The position numbers and the translations under genes were made by a program. A DNA stretch of 64,000 nucleotides from Earliella scabrosa (taxonomy: Eukaryota > Basidiomycota > Agaricomycetes > Polyporales > Polyporaceae): positions 248,001 to 312,000 of the forward strand of contig JABYQQ010000025.1 in the NCBI GenBank assembly GCA_022605405.1, in the 5' to 3' direction. Within the stretch, counting starts at the first letter, position 1. Every line of letters begins with the position of its first letter. The notes under the pieces were generated by a model. The model did not search any database, was not told the DNA's origin, and saw nothing but the letters and a program-made list of their open reading frames with translations. Positions 10,826-22,928 of this stretch are shown piece after piece.

Positions 10826-13667
10826 ATGGCCATTCTCTCCTCCCTCTTTCGCTCCAACTCGAAGCACCTCCCGCCCGGTCCCCCAGGCCACTTCCTCCTC
10901 GGAAACCTTACAGACATCCCAAAGACGGAGCAGTGGAAGTACTTCCTCGACCAGTCACACAAGTACCGTGAGTGTTCTCCCTCTTCTTCCGTTTCCCCTC
11001 CGCCGTCTGGCCCTCGTTTCGTCTGCAATGTCGCTCCCCGTCTCCCCGCACCCGACTCCGATCGCGTTCGGACTTGATTCCGTTTCTGCCCCTGCCACGC
11101 GCGCGTGTCTTGGGAGGGCTTGGAGCTACGATCCGTTCGCGCATCTCCTCCGACTGGGTGCATCCATGCGGTCGTCTCACGGGCGCCCCGCGTTTCGCGG
11201 GCCCGGGCGCGCCGCAAGTCGCAAGACTTTGTCCTCTTGCGGATTTTGCGGCGCGTGCCTGGCCGTCGATGGAGAGGCGGCGGTATGCGGTCCCGGGCTG
11301 TGGCAAATGTCAGGCGGGAGCGCACGGCGGTGGCAGGGCTCATGGCGGAGCCAGCGATATGTTCTCATCCTCAACATCCTCATGTCTGGGCGTAGAGGGA
11401 TAGGGTTAAGCTCCCCCAGCTGCGTCGCCGAGGCACGGAATGTGCACTTCTGTGACAGCACTAAATGACCTTGGTTGTGGTATACGGCCAAGGCAGCGTG
11501 GAGATCTGACCTCCGCGAAGATCAGCAATGTGCGCGCCTGCTGTGCGCAACTCGTCCTTGCTTTGCAGTGGCAGATGTGGACACGAGCGCGCACGAGAAG
11601 CTGGCCGTGCACATGAAAGAGGCGTTTCTGCCGCGGGACGCAGCTCGTGCCACTCAGCTCGCGCAATTCCGCTTCTCTTGCGCGAGATCCAGGGTCCGAG
11701 CGTCATGCTATGATGGATGCACTCTTTGATGCTGGGCGCGCGTAGCTGGCTGTGCACCATGCGCCGCCTCCGAAGATCTCCACGCAGCTACGAGGCGCAG
11801 GGGAAGCATCTTGCCTCTTGGGGCTTCATGAGGCTGTAACTCGAGATCACCATCTTACTTCTGTGCTCGTGCTCGGGCTGTGCGGAACGCTGCGATCGCG
11901 GAGCATTCGCTGACGACATGATCCGCTCTCCAGGCTCGGACGTGAACACGTACCATGTGCTCAACAAGACGCTCATCGTGCTCAACTCGCGCGAGGCCAT
12001 CGACGCGCTCTTCACGAAGCAGGTCCAGAACTACTCGGACAAGCCACCACGGAAGATGGCTGACATGTGCGTGGTCCAGACTGTGTCAGCGATATTCCTA
12101 TGCTGAGCAGCACTCGCGACATAGCTCTGACCTGACGATGACGCTCCCGTTCATGGACCCCGGCGATATCTTCTCCAACGCCCGGAAACAGTTCCACCTC
12201 GGTTGCGGACCTTCCGCCGTTGGCCAGTACAACAGCGACTACGAGGCGGCGTCGCGCGAGTTCATGCGCGTGCTCTCGAGCGACCTCGAGTGCAAGAACC
12301 TGGACAAGAACATCGACGCCTCGCTCGGCCACGTCTTCCTCAAAGTCTCGACGGGCTACGACGGCGAGGACACGGAGTCGATCCTCAAGCAGATGAACGA
12401 TCTTGCGCACTTCGCCGCGGACGTCCTCGGCGACAAGTACAAGGTTTTCGACATCATCCCCGGTCGTGAGTCGTTCTCCGCTCTTCACGTCCGATTCGAG
12501 TACTCAACTGCTGCACTAGTGTCCTGGGTGCCAAAGTGGACCCCTGTCGTCGGCCCGATGCTGAAGCTCGGCGAGCAGTGGAAGAACCAGCTCCACCAGA
12601 CCGCGGCGACGACGGTCAACATCATGCAGGAGACAAAGGAGCAGGGCCGCGTCTCTGTGATGTCGACGACATACACAGCAACCGTGTCGGCGCAGGCCGA
12701 CAAGGACGATCGATCGAGCATGATCGCGGTGACGATGAATGCAGGTGCGATCGCGCATCTCAGATCGCGTTGTGTGTCCGTGTGGCTGACTCCGTCCCTC
12801 CCGACGTCATTGTAGGCGGCATGCTCGCAGTAAGTCTGGCGCTTGCCTTCCCCTAGATTACAGATGCTGACATACTTGTGCCGCAGACCGAGTCTGCGAC
12901 GCTCACGTTCTTGCTCGCGATGGCCAAGTTCCCTGAGATCCAAAAGCGCGCACAAGCCGAGGTCGACGCCGTGTGCAGCGGTCGCCTGCCCACCATGGCG
13001 GACCGCCCGCACCTACCATACGTCGACGCGATCCTCTCCGAGGTCCTCCGCTGGGTGTCCATCGCGCCAGTCAGTGAGTAACCCCAACCTCTCCCTCCAC
13101 ACCACTCTCTGATCGACCACCACAGTCGCGCGCGAGGTCATCCAGGACGACCACTACAACGGGTACCTGATCCCCAAAGGCGCGACGATCATGGCCAACA
13201 ACTACGCCATCTCGCGCGACGAACGCGTCTACCCCGAGCCCGAGTCCTTCCGCCCCGAACGCTTCCTCGACGCCGCGGGCAAGGCGCTCCTCTCGGACGC
13301 GGACATCCTCCACCCGATGAAGTTTGCGTTCGGGTTCGGGCACCGGACGTGCCCCGGACGGTACCTCGCGGATGCGCTCTTGTTCAGCCACTTCGCGCAT
13401 GTGCTTGCTGTGTTTGACGTGAGCCTCCCGCCGGAGGCGGAGAAGGCGCAGCGCGCGGCGGACGAGCGGATGAAGGTGAAGAGCAACGGCGCGGCGTGGT
13501 GAGTGCTGCTCCGCTCTGAGCTGAGAACGTGTGCTGATGATGAGGACAGCCGTGTGGAGGAGGTGTATGTGCGCCTTGCGCCGCGGTCAACCGAGGCCGC
13601 CGCGCTCCTCGACCAAAATGCGCCCAAGGCGAACGGCGCTGCGAACGGGAACGGCGTTGCGCACTAG
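10826..13667 (+). CDS. Cytochrome P450 monooxygenase
   Basis: Eight or so exons give a P450 of about 500 residues. The proline hinge LPPGPPGHFLLGN comes directly after the start. The I-helix region reads AGGMLATESATLTF with an acid-serine pair (ES) at the oxygen-activation site. The K-helix ExxR is EVLR, followed by a PERF motif. The haem loop FAFGFGHRTCPGRYLA carries the cysteine ligand. Exons join in frame near 11934-12068, 12129-12468, 12522-12744, 12816-12829, 12887-13077, 13126-13499 and 13552-13667. The first intron is about 966 bp against 50-75 bp for the others. There is no hydrophobic membrane anchor before the hinge, which is unusual for a fungal microsomal P450; an upstream exon could supply it. 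The C-terminus ends in an NG/NGA-rich tail. The substrate is unknown; the intact isochorismatase-like gene lies 4 kb downstream. Confidence 0.88.
10968..11933 (+). other. Oversized first intron of the P450 gene
   Basis: A GTGAGT donor after codon tyrosine of the KY pair and a CTCCAG acceptor join in frame across about 966 bp. All other introns in this gene are under 80 bp. The insert is GC-rich on its left side and has no recognisable coding content, so it may be an inserted element or hold regulatory sequence. Confidence 0.6.
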
Positions 13668-15760
13668 GGCTATCGCTGCATCACCGTCCGCTCTCCCCCT
13701 CTCGCCTCCTTTCTGCCAGCGTCCTCCTCAGCTGCCTCTCGACTCATCTCTATACTTAATGTGTACGACCACGGCCCCCTCCCCTACGACTCTACTACCG
13801 AACGGCGCTCCTACGATCTACGACCCGCGACCCGCCTCTCAACGACTGGATGGTTTCCTTGGTGCACGCTCTCTGTGTGTAACTGGGCTGCATCTTTGGA
13901 TACGCATACGCATACGACTCTCTACGGATACGCACGCACGCACGCACGCATAGCCAAGTACTGAAGTGTATTTCTACTAATCTGGTATATTATTATACGA
14001 CCCACGACCCACGTCTCCGTTGCGACCCGCAGATGAGAACACGCTGGCCCTAGGACCCCCTCAAAGACCGACCTGCGCGATTTGCCAGCCGATCATGTGG
14101 ACACTCGACATCGATCCTTCGAGCGACCCGGCCGGGCCATGGAATCGCCTAGGGTAGCCGGGTTGCTTCCATTCCGACGTGGCAAACACGAACACGCGCA
14201 TAGCGCATGTTGCTGGCTTCCCTTCACCTGGCACCTCAACATTGAACCTAGTCCGTAACCGAAGAGACCAGAAGACCCGTGCTAACCGCGCCTGTGTGAA
14301 CTCGAGGCCGAGGGGTGCCGTCCGTCCGGGAGTGTTGGAACTTGGCACCCGTCAGGCATGCGTAGTACGTCACTCGATCGTCAGTATGGAGAGCAGTCGT
14401 CTTGTAATCTTGACGGAGGGGATACCAGCTGATAGACTACCGCGGCGGAAACAGCGAGATGGTGCTTCGGCCGCGTTCAACTTAAGTAGAGTTGGAGTGG
14501 AGTGTGACTCTGCGACCATGACGGTAGGCACGTGCCTCGTGACTGGACGCGCTAGCCAATGGCAGCCGTTGCGTTTGTTGATCAGTTTACAGTGACGGAG
14601 TCTCCCTCAACTCGCCAGTCTCGCCTCCCAACCCAGAGCTCACCCTCCACAGCTCAAGGCTCCCACCAAAGTCTTTGAACGTACGTTGATGTATCTTTTC
14701 AGCGGCCGGATTAAGGCAACATCCTACTTACTATGATCTGGCTTAGCCGCTCACCGTACGGTTGAGAGACATCTGCCAGCCGACGGTTCACCTGACTGTG
14801 GACGTGTACTCATCTCTTCCTCTCGTCAAGCGTCGCATTCGTGCCTAGTAATTTACATGAGTCTAGTATGCCGCTTCATGATGCGACGTCATCTCAGTCA
14901 GCGTGAAAACACGGCCAGTCGCATCTGACCCAGTACGTGTGACCTCCGTGGAGTCAAGCTCATACCTGACAATATCTTCTCAGATTGCATGCTCTACGGA
15001 TGGATCCCATCAAACGCTGGCAGCTGCCTATTATCGATGAGAGCAGCGCGACACTGTCTTAATCCCTAACGGCCTTGGCCTGGATACAGCGCGTCCGGTG
15101 GTCTTTGCACCGCGCGAGTGTGAGGGAGAAGAGGGACGTATTAGGGCAGGTGACTGATTCATGCACCCTTGCCGTCAGTCATGGCTGACGGCTGAGATAG
15201 AAAGACCTACGATATGCGGCCATGCCAAGAACAGTGCACCATCCGTCTGTGTCGAGCCGACCACATTGTAGGAGCAGAAGGGCACCACCGCCACACGGAC
15301 GCTCCGATGTAGCTTGCGACTCGGATAACCGCATTTGTCGTCTCGTCGCGCGCGCACTGTCGCCGCGGTGAAGTAAGACGGCCAACACCCAACAAAAGGA
15401 AGACGCGTCGCATCACGTGCCCGTGTGGTCGCCGTCGAGTGCCATATCGGTGCATGCTCGCTCACGCGTTCCCACGTCCAGCGGTGTGTCTCCGGGTGTA
15501 TGTGTGCCTCGAGGTCGAATAAGGCAGGCGAGAAGGAACGACACGTCCGTGCTGGCGCCGGGGGTTGCGAGCTGAGCGGGTAGGAGTCTGAGGTGAACCC
15601 AGCTCGAATTGGGACGGACGTCACTCCGACGGAGGGCACAAAGGGCGAACAGGTCGGAGGTCCTGGACAAGCAACCCTCCATTGCTCTTCTCTATCTTGC
15701 ATACAGTGCCCCAAGCTCCTCGTGATACATCGACTTCGTTCGTCTCCCCTCAAAATTCTC
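13668..15760. other. Intergenic, no gene seen
   Basis: Downstream of the P450 stop there is a short (ACGC)n tract near 13930-13950 and then about 1.8 kb of sequence without a domain or consistent intron pattern on either strand. Confidence 0.5.
13930..13950. repeat. (ACGC)n microsatellite
   Basis: Five tandem ACGC units in the 3' flank of the P450 gene. Confidence 0.9.
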
Positions 15761-15903
15761 CCAAATGCGCTTCAGCTCGTCCTTCACCCGTCTCGGGTCG
15801 CCCGTGCTGCTTTCGCCCCTCTTGCCCCTCTTGGTGAGTGTCTCTCCATTATCCCTTCTACGACGCCATTCATCGAAGCAGAGCACTGACCAGGGTTGTG
15901 CTA

Positions 15904-16960
15904 TAGCGGCGGAGCTCAAGTACGAGCGGATCGACAAAAATAACGCCACCCTGCTCGTCGTCGTCCACCAGGACGGTCTCTTCCAGCTCGCCCGCGACCG
16001 GCCTTCGCCGAGTTCAAGAACAAGATGCTCGTGCACGCTGAGCTCGCTAAGGTCTTCAACCTCCCCACCGTCCTCACTACCCGCGCCAAAACTGGTAAGT
16101 CTGAGTGTGCTGTCCCCTCTGCGTGCCCGCTCGCCCATCTCCGACTCTACTCGAGACGCTCCCATCTCCCTAGTGCTGCGTTCTGCTCGCCGCTATCATC
16201 CGTACTGACTGGTCGGTGGGCACAGTACAGGGCCGAACGGGCGCTCCCGCAGGGAATCATCCGAACGTGTCCTTCGTCCGGCGGAACGTCGTGGTGAACG
16301 ATCGCCGACTGTCGCAAGGCAGTCGAGGCGACGGGCAAGAAGCAGATGATCGTCACCAGCATCACCACCTAAGTGCGTCTTTCTTTCTCTTTGCATCTCT
16401 GACTCATCCTCATTCCACCTGTCCTCGCTTCGTCCCCTACCCTCCGCTCGTCACCCTCTCCACCCTCTCCACCCCGCCTTTGATCCCATTGACTCGACTT
16501 CCACTCCGGTACTACCCCCATCTATGGGAACCTCAATCTTAACGCAGGTCTGTAGCACCTTCCTCGCGCTCTCCCTCGTCGAGGCCGGGTACCCCGTGTT
16601 CGCAAACAGCGTCGGGCACGTTCAACCGTGACGGCAAGACCACCGACGAGACCAACGATCGCATGCGCGCCGCGGGTGTTCAGGTTCTCTCCATGGTCGT
16701 CGTGGCGTGAGAGCTCATGCGCGACTAGCGGAACACCCCCGGCGCGCCGGAGATGCTGCCGTTCTTCGCCAAGTTTGTTTGCGCTTCTTCCTCCCATTAT
16801 CGTCCCCTTCGCCTTCGACCGCTTCGCGCTTGTTACGTTCGGGGTGTCATCGATGTGCTGACCGTGTCGATAGGTATTTGCCTGAGCACGGCTTCCTCGC
16901 GCGCGCATAACGCTGCTGTCGAAAACGGGACTTATGGGGCGTGTGAGCGGCATATGTAGC
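15904..16960 (+). pseudogene. Isochorismatase-family (YcaC-like) pseudogene
   Basis: All parts of the intact neighbour at 17864 can be traced in order: ELKYERIDKNNATLLVV near 15911, AKVFNLPTVLTTRAKTG after a frameshift near 16000, KKQMIVT near 16340, SLVEAGYPVFANS near 16570 and YLPEHGFLARA near 16870. The catalytic aspartate of the VVDHQ motif is valine here. Frame is lost after the LARDR motif and again in the middle exon. The VACELMRDWRN block carries two stop codons (TGC to TGA and TGG to TAG) near 16706-16730. The end is frameshifted once more. An extra intron after KTG, absent from the intact gene, is shared with the fragment at 1-660. This is a dead duplicate about 1.9 kb upstream of the living gene. 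Confidence 0.9.
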
Positions 16961-17724
16961 TGGAATTCAGCGGAGGTCCTACACACCTCTTGATCGTAGA
17001 AATTCTGGATGTTCTGAGGGAAAATGACGCAACTAATTAGATATGAAACTCATGCTCGTAACTACTTCAAATTGTCACTCGTGTTCACCGCTTGCGATGC
17101 GTGAAAGGCGCAGGTCCGCTTGCTCGGTGGGGCCAGAGCGGTGAAGTCGACAATAGTACGAGTTTCAAAGGCCATCGATTACTCTGGAGACCGTTCGTGG
17201 TCATCCCAAACCCCATCGCACGCGTGACCACGCCCCCGAGCAGTTACCCCCATATCGGTCATCTTCTGAGCGCTTCCACGTTGGTTAAAGCGGGTCGACG
17301 ATTCTCACCGGCACAAATTACGTCCTGGGCTCGTCCTGAGGCATGCATCAGAACATCAGTTGACACGAGGCACACAGCATCGAACCATGATCGGAGCACC
17401 CACCTGCCAAACCTCGAGGACAAAGGAGCTTGTCGACCAATCGCGTGCCTCCTGCTCCTCGGTGCAAGCGCCACGAAGGGCACTCAACGTCTTTGTCGGC
17501 TACATCTGCGGCGAAGACACGGTGAGCACGAGACGAATGGTGCATGAACCTGGTCGCATGCGAAGGTTAGCACGGCCCAAGCGTGCCACCTGAAGTGAAC
17601 TTGGCGTGGACGGCTGTGCGTGGACGGAAAGAGAGACCGAATATGGTGGTGTCCGCCGCTTCGTAAGCTTCATCCGTTCTCACCAATGCCGTTCAAACGC
17701 GAGCGCGGAGAGCGTCGATTGTGG

Positions 17725-17730
17725 TATAAA
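17725..17730 (+). promoter_or_regulatory. TATA box of the isochorismatase gene
   Basis: TATAAA about 135 bp upstream of the ATG at 17864. The interval would hold a long 5' leader. Confidence 0.4.
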
Positions 17731-17863
17731 GAGCCTGAGGAGAACGCCAGACATCTCCAGCAACCCTCATCGACATCTCTGAAACAGCACCTCCACCGTA
17801 GTCAGTACTCTGCGCATCGCTCATATTCCGCACTACTCATCTGCCGCTCTGTAGCCCTCAACC

Positions 17864-18635
17864 ATGTCTTTCAAGTACGAACGCCTCGACAAGAACAACG
17901 CCGTCCTCCTCGTCGTCGACCATCAGGAGGGGCTCTTCCAGCTCGCGCGGGACCGCACGCCCGTGGCCTTGAAGAACAACATCCTCGCACACGCCGCGAT
18001 CGCTAAGGTCTTCAATCTGCCGGTAGTCCTCACCACAAGCGCGGAGACGGGCCAAAACGGGCCCCTTCCCAAGGAGATTATCGACATGCACCCTGACGCC
18101 GCGCTGATCAAGCGGCACGGCGAGGTTAACGCGTGGGACAATGAGGAGTTTAGGAAGGCCGTAGAGGCGACCGGCAAGAAGCAAGTGATCATCGGCGGGA
18201 TTACGACAGATGTGAGTTGTTTCCGGCCGTCTTGTCTGGGAGCTCGAGTTGATCGTGGCATTGGCGCAGGTGTGCACGGCATTCCTCGCGCTCTCCCTGG
18301 TCGAGGCGGGTTACACCGTCTTCGCAAACAGCGATGCGTCGGGCACGTTCGACGTAAAGACCGCGAGCGAGGCCAACGATCGCATGCGCGCGGCGGGCGT
18401 GCACGTCCTGTCCATGTTCGCGGTTGCGTGCGAGCTCATGCGCGACTGGCGCAACACGCCTGGCACCAAGGAGCTCATGCCCTTCTATGACACGTAAGTA
18501 TCTGTGGTTGTACTAAGACGGGAATTTCAGCTTACGGTATCATCGGTTTCATGGGGCAGGTACCTTCCGGAATACGGCTTCCTGGCGCGCGCGCACGACG
18601 CGGCTGTGGAGGAGGGCACGCTGTCTGGTCTTTGA
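17864..18635 (+). CDS. Isochorismatase-family hydrolase (YcaC-like)
   Basis: Three exons, 17864-18211, 18270-18493 and 18560-18635, join cleanly to 215 residues, the usual length for YcaC-type cysteine hydrolases. The nucleophile region reads TTDVCTAFLALSLVEAGY, with the catalytic cysteine at about residue 118. The acidic residue lies in LLVVDHQEGLFQL at about residue 19. The family-typical FANSDASGTF and ACELMRDWRN blocks are present. YcaC relatives are oligomeric hydrolases of unsettled substrate; they are distinct from true isochorismate pyruvate-hydrolases. The protein has no signal peptide and is probably cytosolic. A decayed copy lies 0.9 kb upstream and another fragment sits at the left edge of the window, so the locus has been duplicated at least twice. 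Confidence 0.92.
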
Positions 18636-20025
18636 GTTGTCGATGCACAGGACGTGGCTCAGATCTGGAATATCTTGGTGTTCCTGGACACTAGTGGTCC
18701 AGGTCTCGAGGCCAGTAATGTTGAATCAATCTGGGGTGGGAAAGCTGACAAATCCACGTGGCTTTGTGTTTCATGCCAGAAATGGTTCTGGGCGCGTTCA
18801 TTTTTGCCATGTGATCTCGGTGATGTCGGTCTGTTCGGTCATGTCTGTCGCTCTGAAGCTTGCTTGGCACCACTTTCTCTCAGGTTTCTATCCTGCCATT
18901 GCATGATGCCTCCTTTCGCGCGTGTCTTCTCAGTCGACTAATTGGGAGGTAGCGTCAGTCCAGGTCAGTCCCCGGACAATGCTTGCATCTGCTTCCATAG
19001 AGTTTATGATGTCTGAGATATGTCAGATCCTGCCTAATGTAGGGGAAGGGGACAATGGTATCTGTGCGTTTGCATTCTTCGGCTTAATCTCGGTTTGCTG
19101 CGTATCAGAATGCTGGCTGTCTATCGTGTGACCTTCTCTCTGCACTTATATAAGTAGCAGCTGGTTTCTATCGGTCACTCTCTCGTGGCCCTCCTGTGTT
19201 TGTGCCTACCCTCTGGTCTCATGTTATCTTTGCGCATCATGGTATGTTTGTATTAGGTGCAGCATTTATGTTAGGTTGAAATGACGTTGATAGCATGGTG
19301 ATGAGAGTGGAAGAATACTTAGCAACGATCTCTCTGCTCGAACCTATTTAATATTCAGGTGCGCGTGTCGTCACTGGCAGACTACTTACCTGCATTGTCT
19401 ATGGTCTTAAACACGGGGTTCGATCTATATTCTGTTATGTGTTGCTGACTGTAGACTTGTCACATTACAGGAAATATGCTCTGCGCCTCTATTTGCCTTT
19501 GGATTTAACATATGCATGAAAAGGTCTTGTGTGCATGCTAATTACACTGTCTGAGTGAGTACTGACACTTCATGTGACAGTGCTTTGGAGACGCTGTGCA
19601 CGACAATCCATCATAAACAATTTTGTGGGTGTCGTGGCTGTTTTTGAACATGTGTTTGGCAGCTCATTGCCTGACTGTTCTATCAGATGCAAAAAATGTT
19701 ACCGCATGTGAGCCGTGTGTCTCGGCATGGTAAAATATGTACGTGCATTTGAACATATGTTGTGTGGTGTGTTGTTGACAATTAAGCCAGGGCTATGGAG
19801 AATGGGCTTCTAATTTCAGATTCTGATTGAGTTCCGCTTATCAGGAACGTGTTTGATAAACGTAATGTGTTGTGCAGTTTCAGGTCTATAACAATGCCTG
19901 AGATTACATAGTCCGGATCAGTGTGCATGTTGGGATGAAGTTCAGAAGTAGTTGGATATTCGGTGAGTGTGCGAACATTGCTTTGAAAGCTTTACGTGGC
20001 AGCCTGCTCCTTTTGCAAATTATGT
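18636..20025. other. Intergenic, T-rich, no gene seen
   Basis: About 1.4 kb with clearly lower GC and many T runs, starting right after the isochorismatase stop. No coding pattern was found on either strand. It marks the change from the GC-rich left part to the less GC-rich island on the right. Confidence 0.55.
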
Positions 20026-20788
20026 ATGGATAAATGTGTTGTTGGATCCACTGTAATACCCATGATGCAGTCTGTTGTTCATCCTCATGTGTGCAGCCAT
20101 ACAGGTTGCGTTCGACTTTGTTACACCTGGTGTTCACGGTGCCAGTCAGCATGGTACTGCAGTCAGGAGCATTTGAACATGGTTCGTCCATCTACTGTTT
20201 GACTTGCTGAATTGTCTCATATTCGCCTGTACAGGACTGGGCAAGGCATAAGCACTGCTGTGTGCCAGTTGCATTGCAAGCTATCCATGATCCGGCGTCT
20301 AGTGGACATCGTGACGCTACACAACAGTTTGTTAAAGCTTACGTCTTCTGGCCCTCTGAAAGTATGTGGTTGTCCTATTGTTTCATTAACACACACTAAT
20401 GGACCGTTCTTATATAGGTCGCTGCATACCGGTTCTCGTGAAAGTCAAGAACACGTTCACATCGGACGCGCGCTATGGCCGCCCCGAGGTTGACCTTACT
20501 CCTTTCTTTCCCGATGAGGCCGATCAGGGGGAGATCGTCATAAATGCTGGCTTGCTTGGTGCCGTTATTCGGTATCCTCTTAGTATATGGTTTTCACAGC
20601 GTGCGGCGGAAGACCATTTTCCGGAAAATAGGGCAATGGCGGGATTGGTGCGCACTAGTCGTGTAACCGCACCGTGGTATGGGATTGCGGTCGTTCTCAA
20701 GTACGGTGGTTCTAGATGCACTCGCTACGTTGACATGACCGAATATGACTTAGGTGCTGTGGCAGCGTACTTTATGACGTTCCAATAA
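20026..20788 (+). CDS. MYND-type zinc-finger protein M1
   Basis: Exons 20026-20181, 20235-20361 and 20418-20788 join in frame to about 217 residues. The N-terminal half carries a MYND-like finger: a leading CSHTGC pair, then CSRCQSAWYCSQEH and DWARHKHCC after the first intron. One canonical cysteine is replaced by histidine (YCSQEH). The C-terminal domain ends in YVDMTEYDLGAVAAYF and matches the ends of M2 (34771), M3 (46262) and M4 (27781). MYND fingers usually bind proline-rich peptides. The first intron uses a weak GTTCGT donor. The start is the ATG at 20026; the frame is open a little further up. The function of the C-terminal domain is unknown. Confidence 0.75.
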
Positions 20789-21844
20789 CTACCTCCTTAC
20801 CATTACTAGGGTTGATATGATACACTACTTATTTACTTCTATAGAACGACACTTGGCTCTGGCTGGTCTAGATAGGGCTATGCAAGTCGCTTTCCATTCG
20901 CTTACCGTCCAGTGCGGTTATGTCGTAGGACAGTCTAAAAAGAAAGTTCAGTGCTGGCGAAACACGGATTCGAACTCGGAGCACGACGAAACCATCACCG
21001 CAACAACAATGCCGTTAGTCCATATAGGCGCGTTCATAGCTGGTACAGTAGGATATGCTACGTTTGTCAAAGCACTTATCTTCTATGGTGGCCATAAAGC
21101 GCGCTTGATCGCCATGGGCAGAGTAAATGCCTCGAGCTGAAAACTTGTACGGCTGTAGGGCAAGGTATGACGAGTCGTGGTCTGAATTCTGACTGCAACT
21201 AGTGGTGTTTTGAGCGTGCAATACAGGGGGCGCGAGTATGGTGGCAGTACTCTGGCGCCAGTTCCCCTTCCGTTTATGGACGCAAGATCGGCGTTAATCA
21301 GGCTTACCCAATTGCCTCATAATGGGCATACGTGATTCGGGGAAGGACTGACGCTAGTGGTCTTCGAGTTCTACTGGCATCTGCTTAGCTCACTACTCAC
21401 GCATGATTAAAAACCATAGACTCGGCACCTTGTGTGTAAATCTTGCAGCGTCGCTCGCTATCACATATGGAGCAAGTGGACGTGGCAGCCTTGTGGGCTA
21501 AACTCGGACGTAGATCTATATCTATGAACCCCCGAACTCGCAGCGGCGTTGCGTCGATCGACTCACGCGGTGTGCAGTGGCATGATGGCGCAAGCTCGTG
21601 CAAGGAAGACATGATCTCGATTCCGACTCCGGGGCGCGAACTTTCATTGCGATTGGGCATTGATTCAGAGCACACTACTGTGCCGTACTACCGTCAGTTG
21701 TCTATCGTGGCAGTAGAAGGCAGAGTATGGTACTGTATCGTACAGTTGGAAGGGTGCGAGAGTTGGGAGTGGTTATGGGATACTCGTAGCGAATGTTTCA
21801 GGACACTTGTTCGGACTCGACCATGGAGACGCGGATGAGAGAGA
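20789..21844. other. Intergenic, no firm gene
   Basis: Two short frames (plus 20817-21140 and minus 21397-21675) have ordinary-looking composition, the second with one CSIC motif, but neither has a partner exon or a family match. A tRNA-like T-arm sequence near 20970 does not fold into a cloverleaf. Confidence 0.4.
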
Positions 21845-22928
21845 CTATATGGAGGCTGACCGATGTGCGCGGCCTCGCAAGACCTTCCGTTGGTTTTGCA
21901 TGTAGAGCGGTCGTCCACGGGTCGTAGTAGCGGTTGTGATGGGTGACGGGAATGGGTCCGGGAGGACGAGGAGTGGTGCAGTAACAACCCACCCGTGCAT
22001 CAGCGGGTCATTGACGTCGCACCCTCCGCAGCACACGTAGGAACTTGACATGCGCCATATGATCATCGGCCCATAGGGAGGCACGGAAGCAACGTTGACG
22101 TTCGTGAGTTCCGTCCCAATGGGATCCAGAAAGTCGGTCAAGGAGCCTGGATCACCGAAGAACCGCCCTTGTTGCGGGCATATGAATCGCTCGCGGAAGC
22201 ATGGATTGTTGGGAGGGGGGAGGGGACCGCCAACCGAAGGGTTCATGCCAGAAACCTCGGGCCACGCGGCCGGGCTGGCGGCGAGTTGGAATCCTGCATG
22301 AAGGATTGTTGCGAGCGTGATATAGTCGACGCCAGTCAGATGGACGTGGCGGAGATCGCGGAGAAGAGAACGACGACGGAGGGTAAGGCTTGGATAGGCG
22401 CACCCGAATGAATGCTCGGTGAAGAAGTTCATGAAAGCGGTCGCTGGAGAGCGCGTCAAGGAGCCGCACGCGCTGACAATACTTGATCTATAGACGATGA
22501 TTCTTCTTCCATTCTTGAGATAGAACGCGGTGACTCCGATAACGTCGCGTTCTGCAGAGTAGTGACGAGGAACTGTCGTGGGCCGTTGGTACCGAATGTC
22601 GCCACTGTTCGCGGGACACTGGGACAGCGCGGACACAAAGTCGTGGTACCACGCGTTCCCAACGAAGACTTGTAGGACGTCGCATTGCACCGAGACATCC
22701 CGGAGGACGAATGACAGAGCGGCGACTCCGCCGACCACCGCTCGGTGCTCGGTTAAGTGTCGGAGGAACATCCGGGGCTCGGTGAAGAATGGACGCAGGA
22801 CAATATTGACTGTGCGACGAAGAGTGCCTGCGGCGACGTCGTAGGTGGTACGGCAGACGTCTCGCCACAGCAGGAGCTCGACAATGTCCATCGAACCTGC
22901 GATCGCGCCCAGCAGCTCTGGATGAAGA
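21845..22928 (-). CDS. F-box protein with degenerate NTase-like domain, B1
   Basis: Main exon of a type B protein. An F-box-like start (LHPELLGAIAGSMDIVELLLW, then RDVCRTTYDV) is followed by the NTase-like helix VVGGVAALSFVLR. The acidic DxD pair of NTases is replaced: the strand reads VLQVFV. The third acid is also lost (GRRIIVYRS). Further blocks shared with B2-B4 are TEHSFGCAYPSLTL, GRFFGDPGSL and PPYGPM. The C-terminus is GRAHRSASI, part of a motif kept in all B proteins. The exon starts after an AG in the same phase as in B3 and B4. Upstream, an open frame to 23326 contains a short ankyrin-like stretch (NDWVVLRVLIRAGIDTP) that may be another exon. Probably an SCF adaptor with a pseudo-NTase domain; substrate unknown. 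Confidence 0.7.

Noticed and set aside
20945..21030. tRNA gene on the minus strand (a GAGTTCGAATCC B-box-like word and an A-box-like word)
   Set aside because: No acceptor-stem pairing and a mismatched T-stem; the anticodon arm does not fold. At best a tRNA-derived relic.
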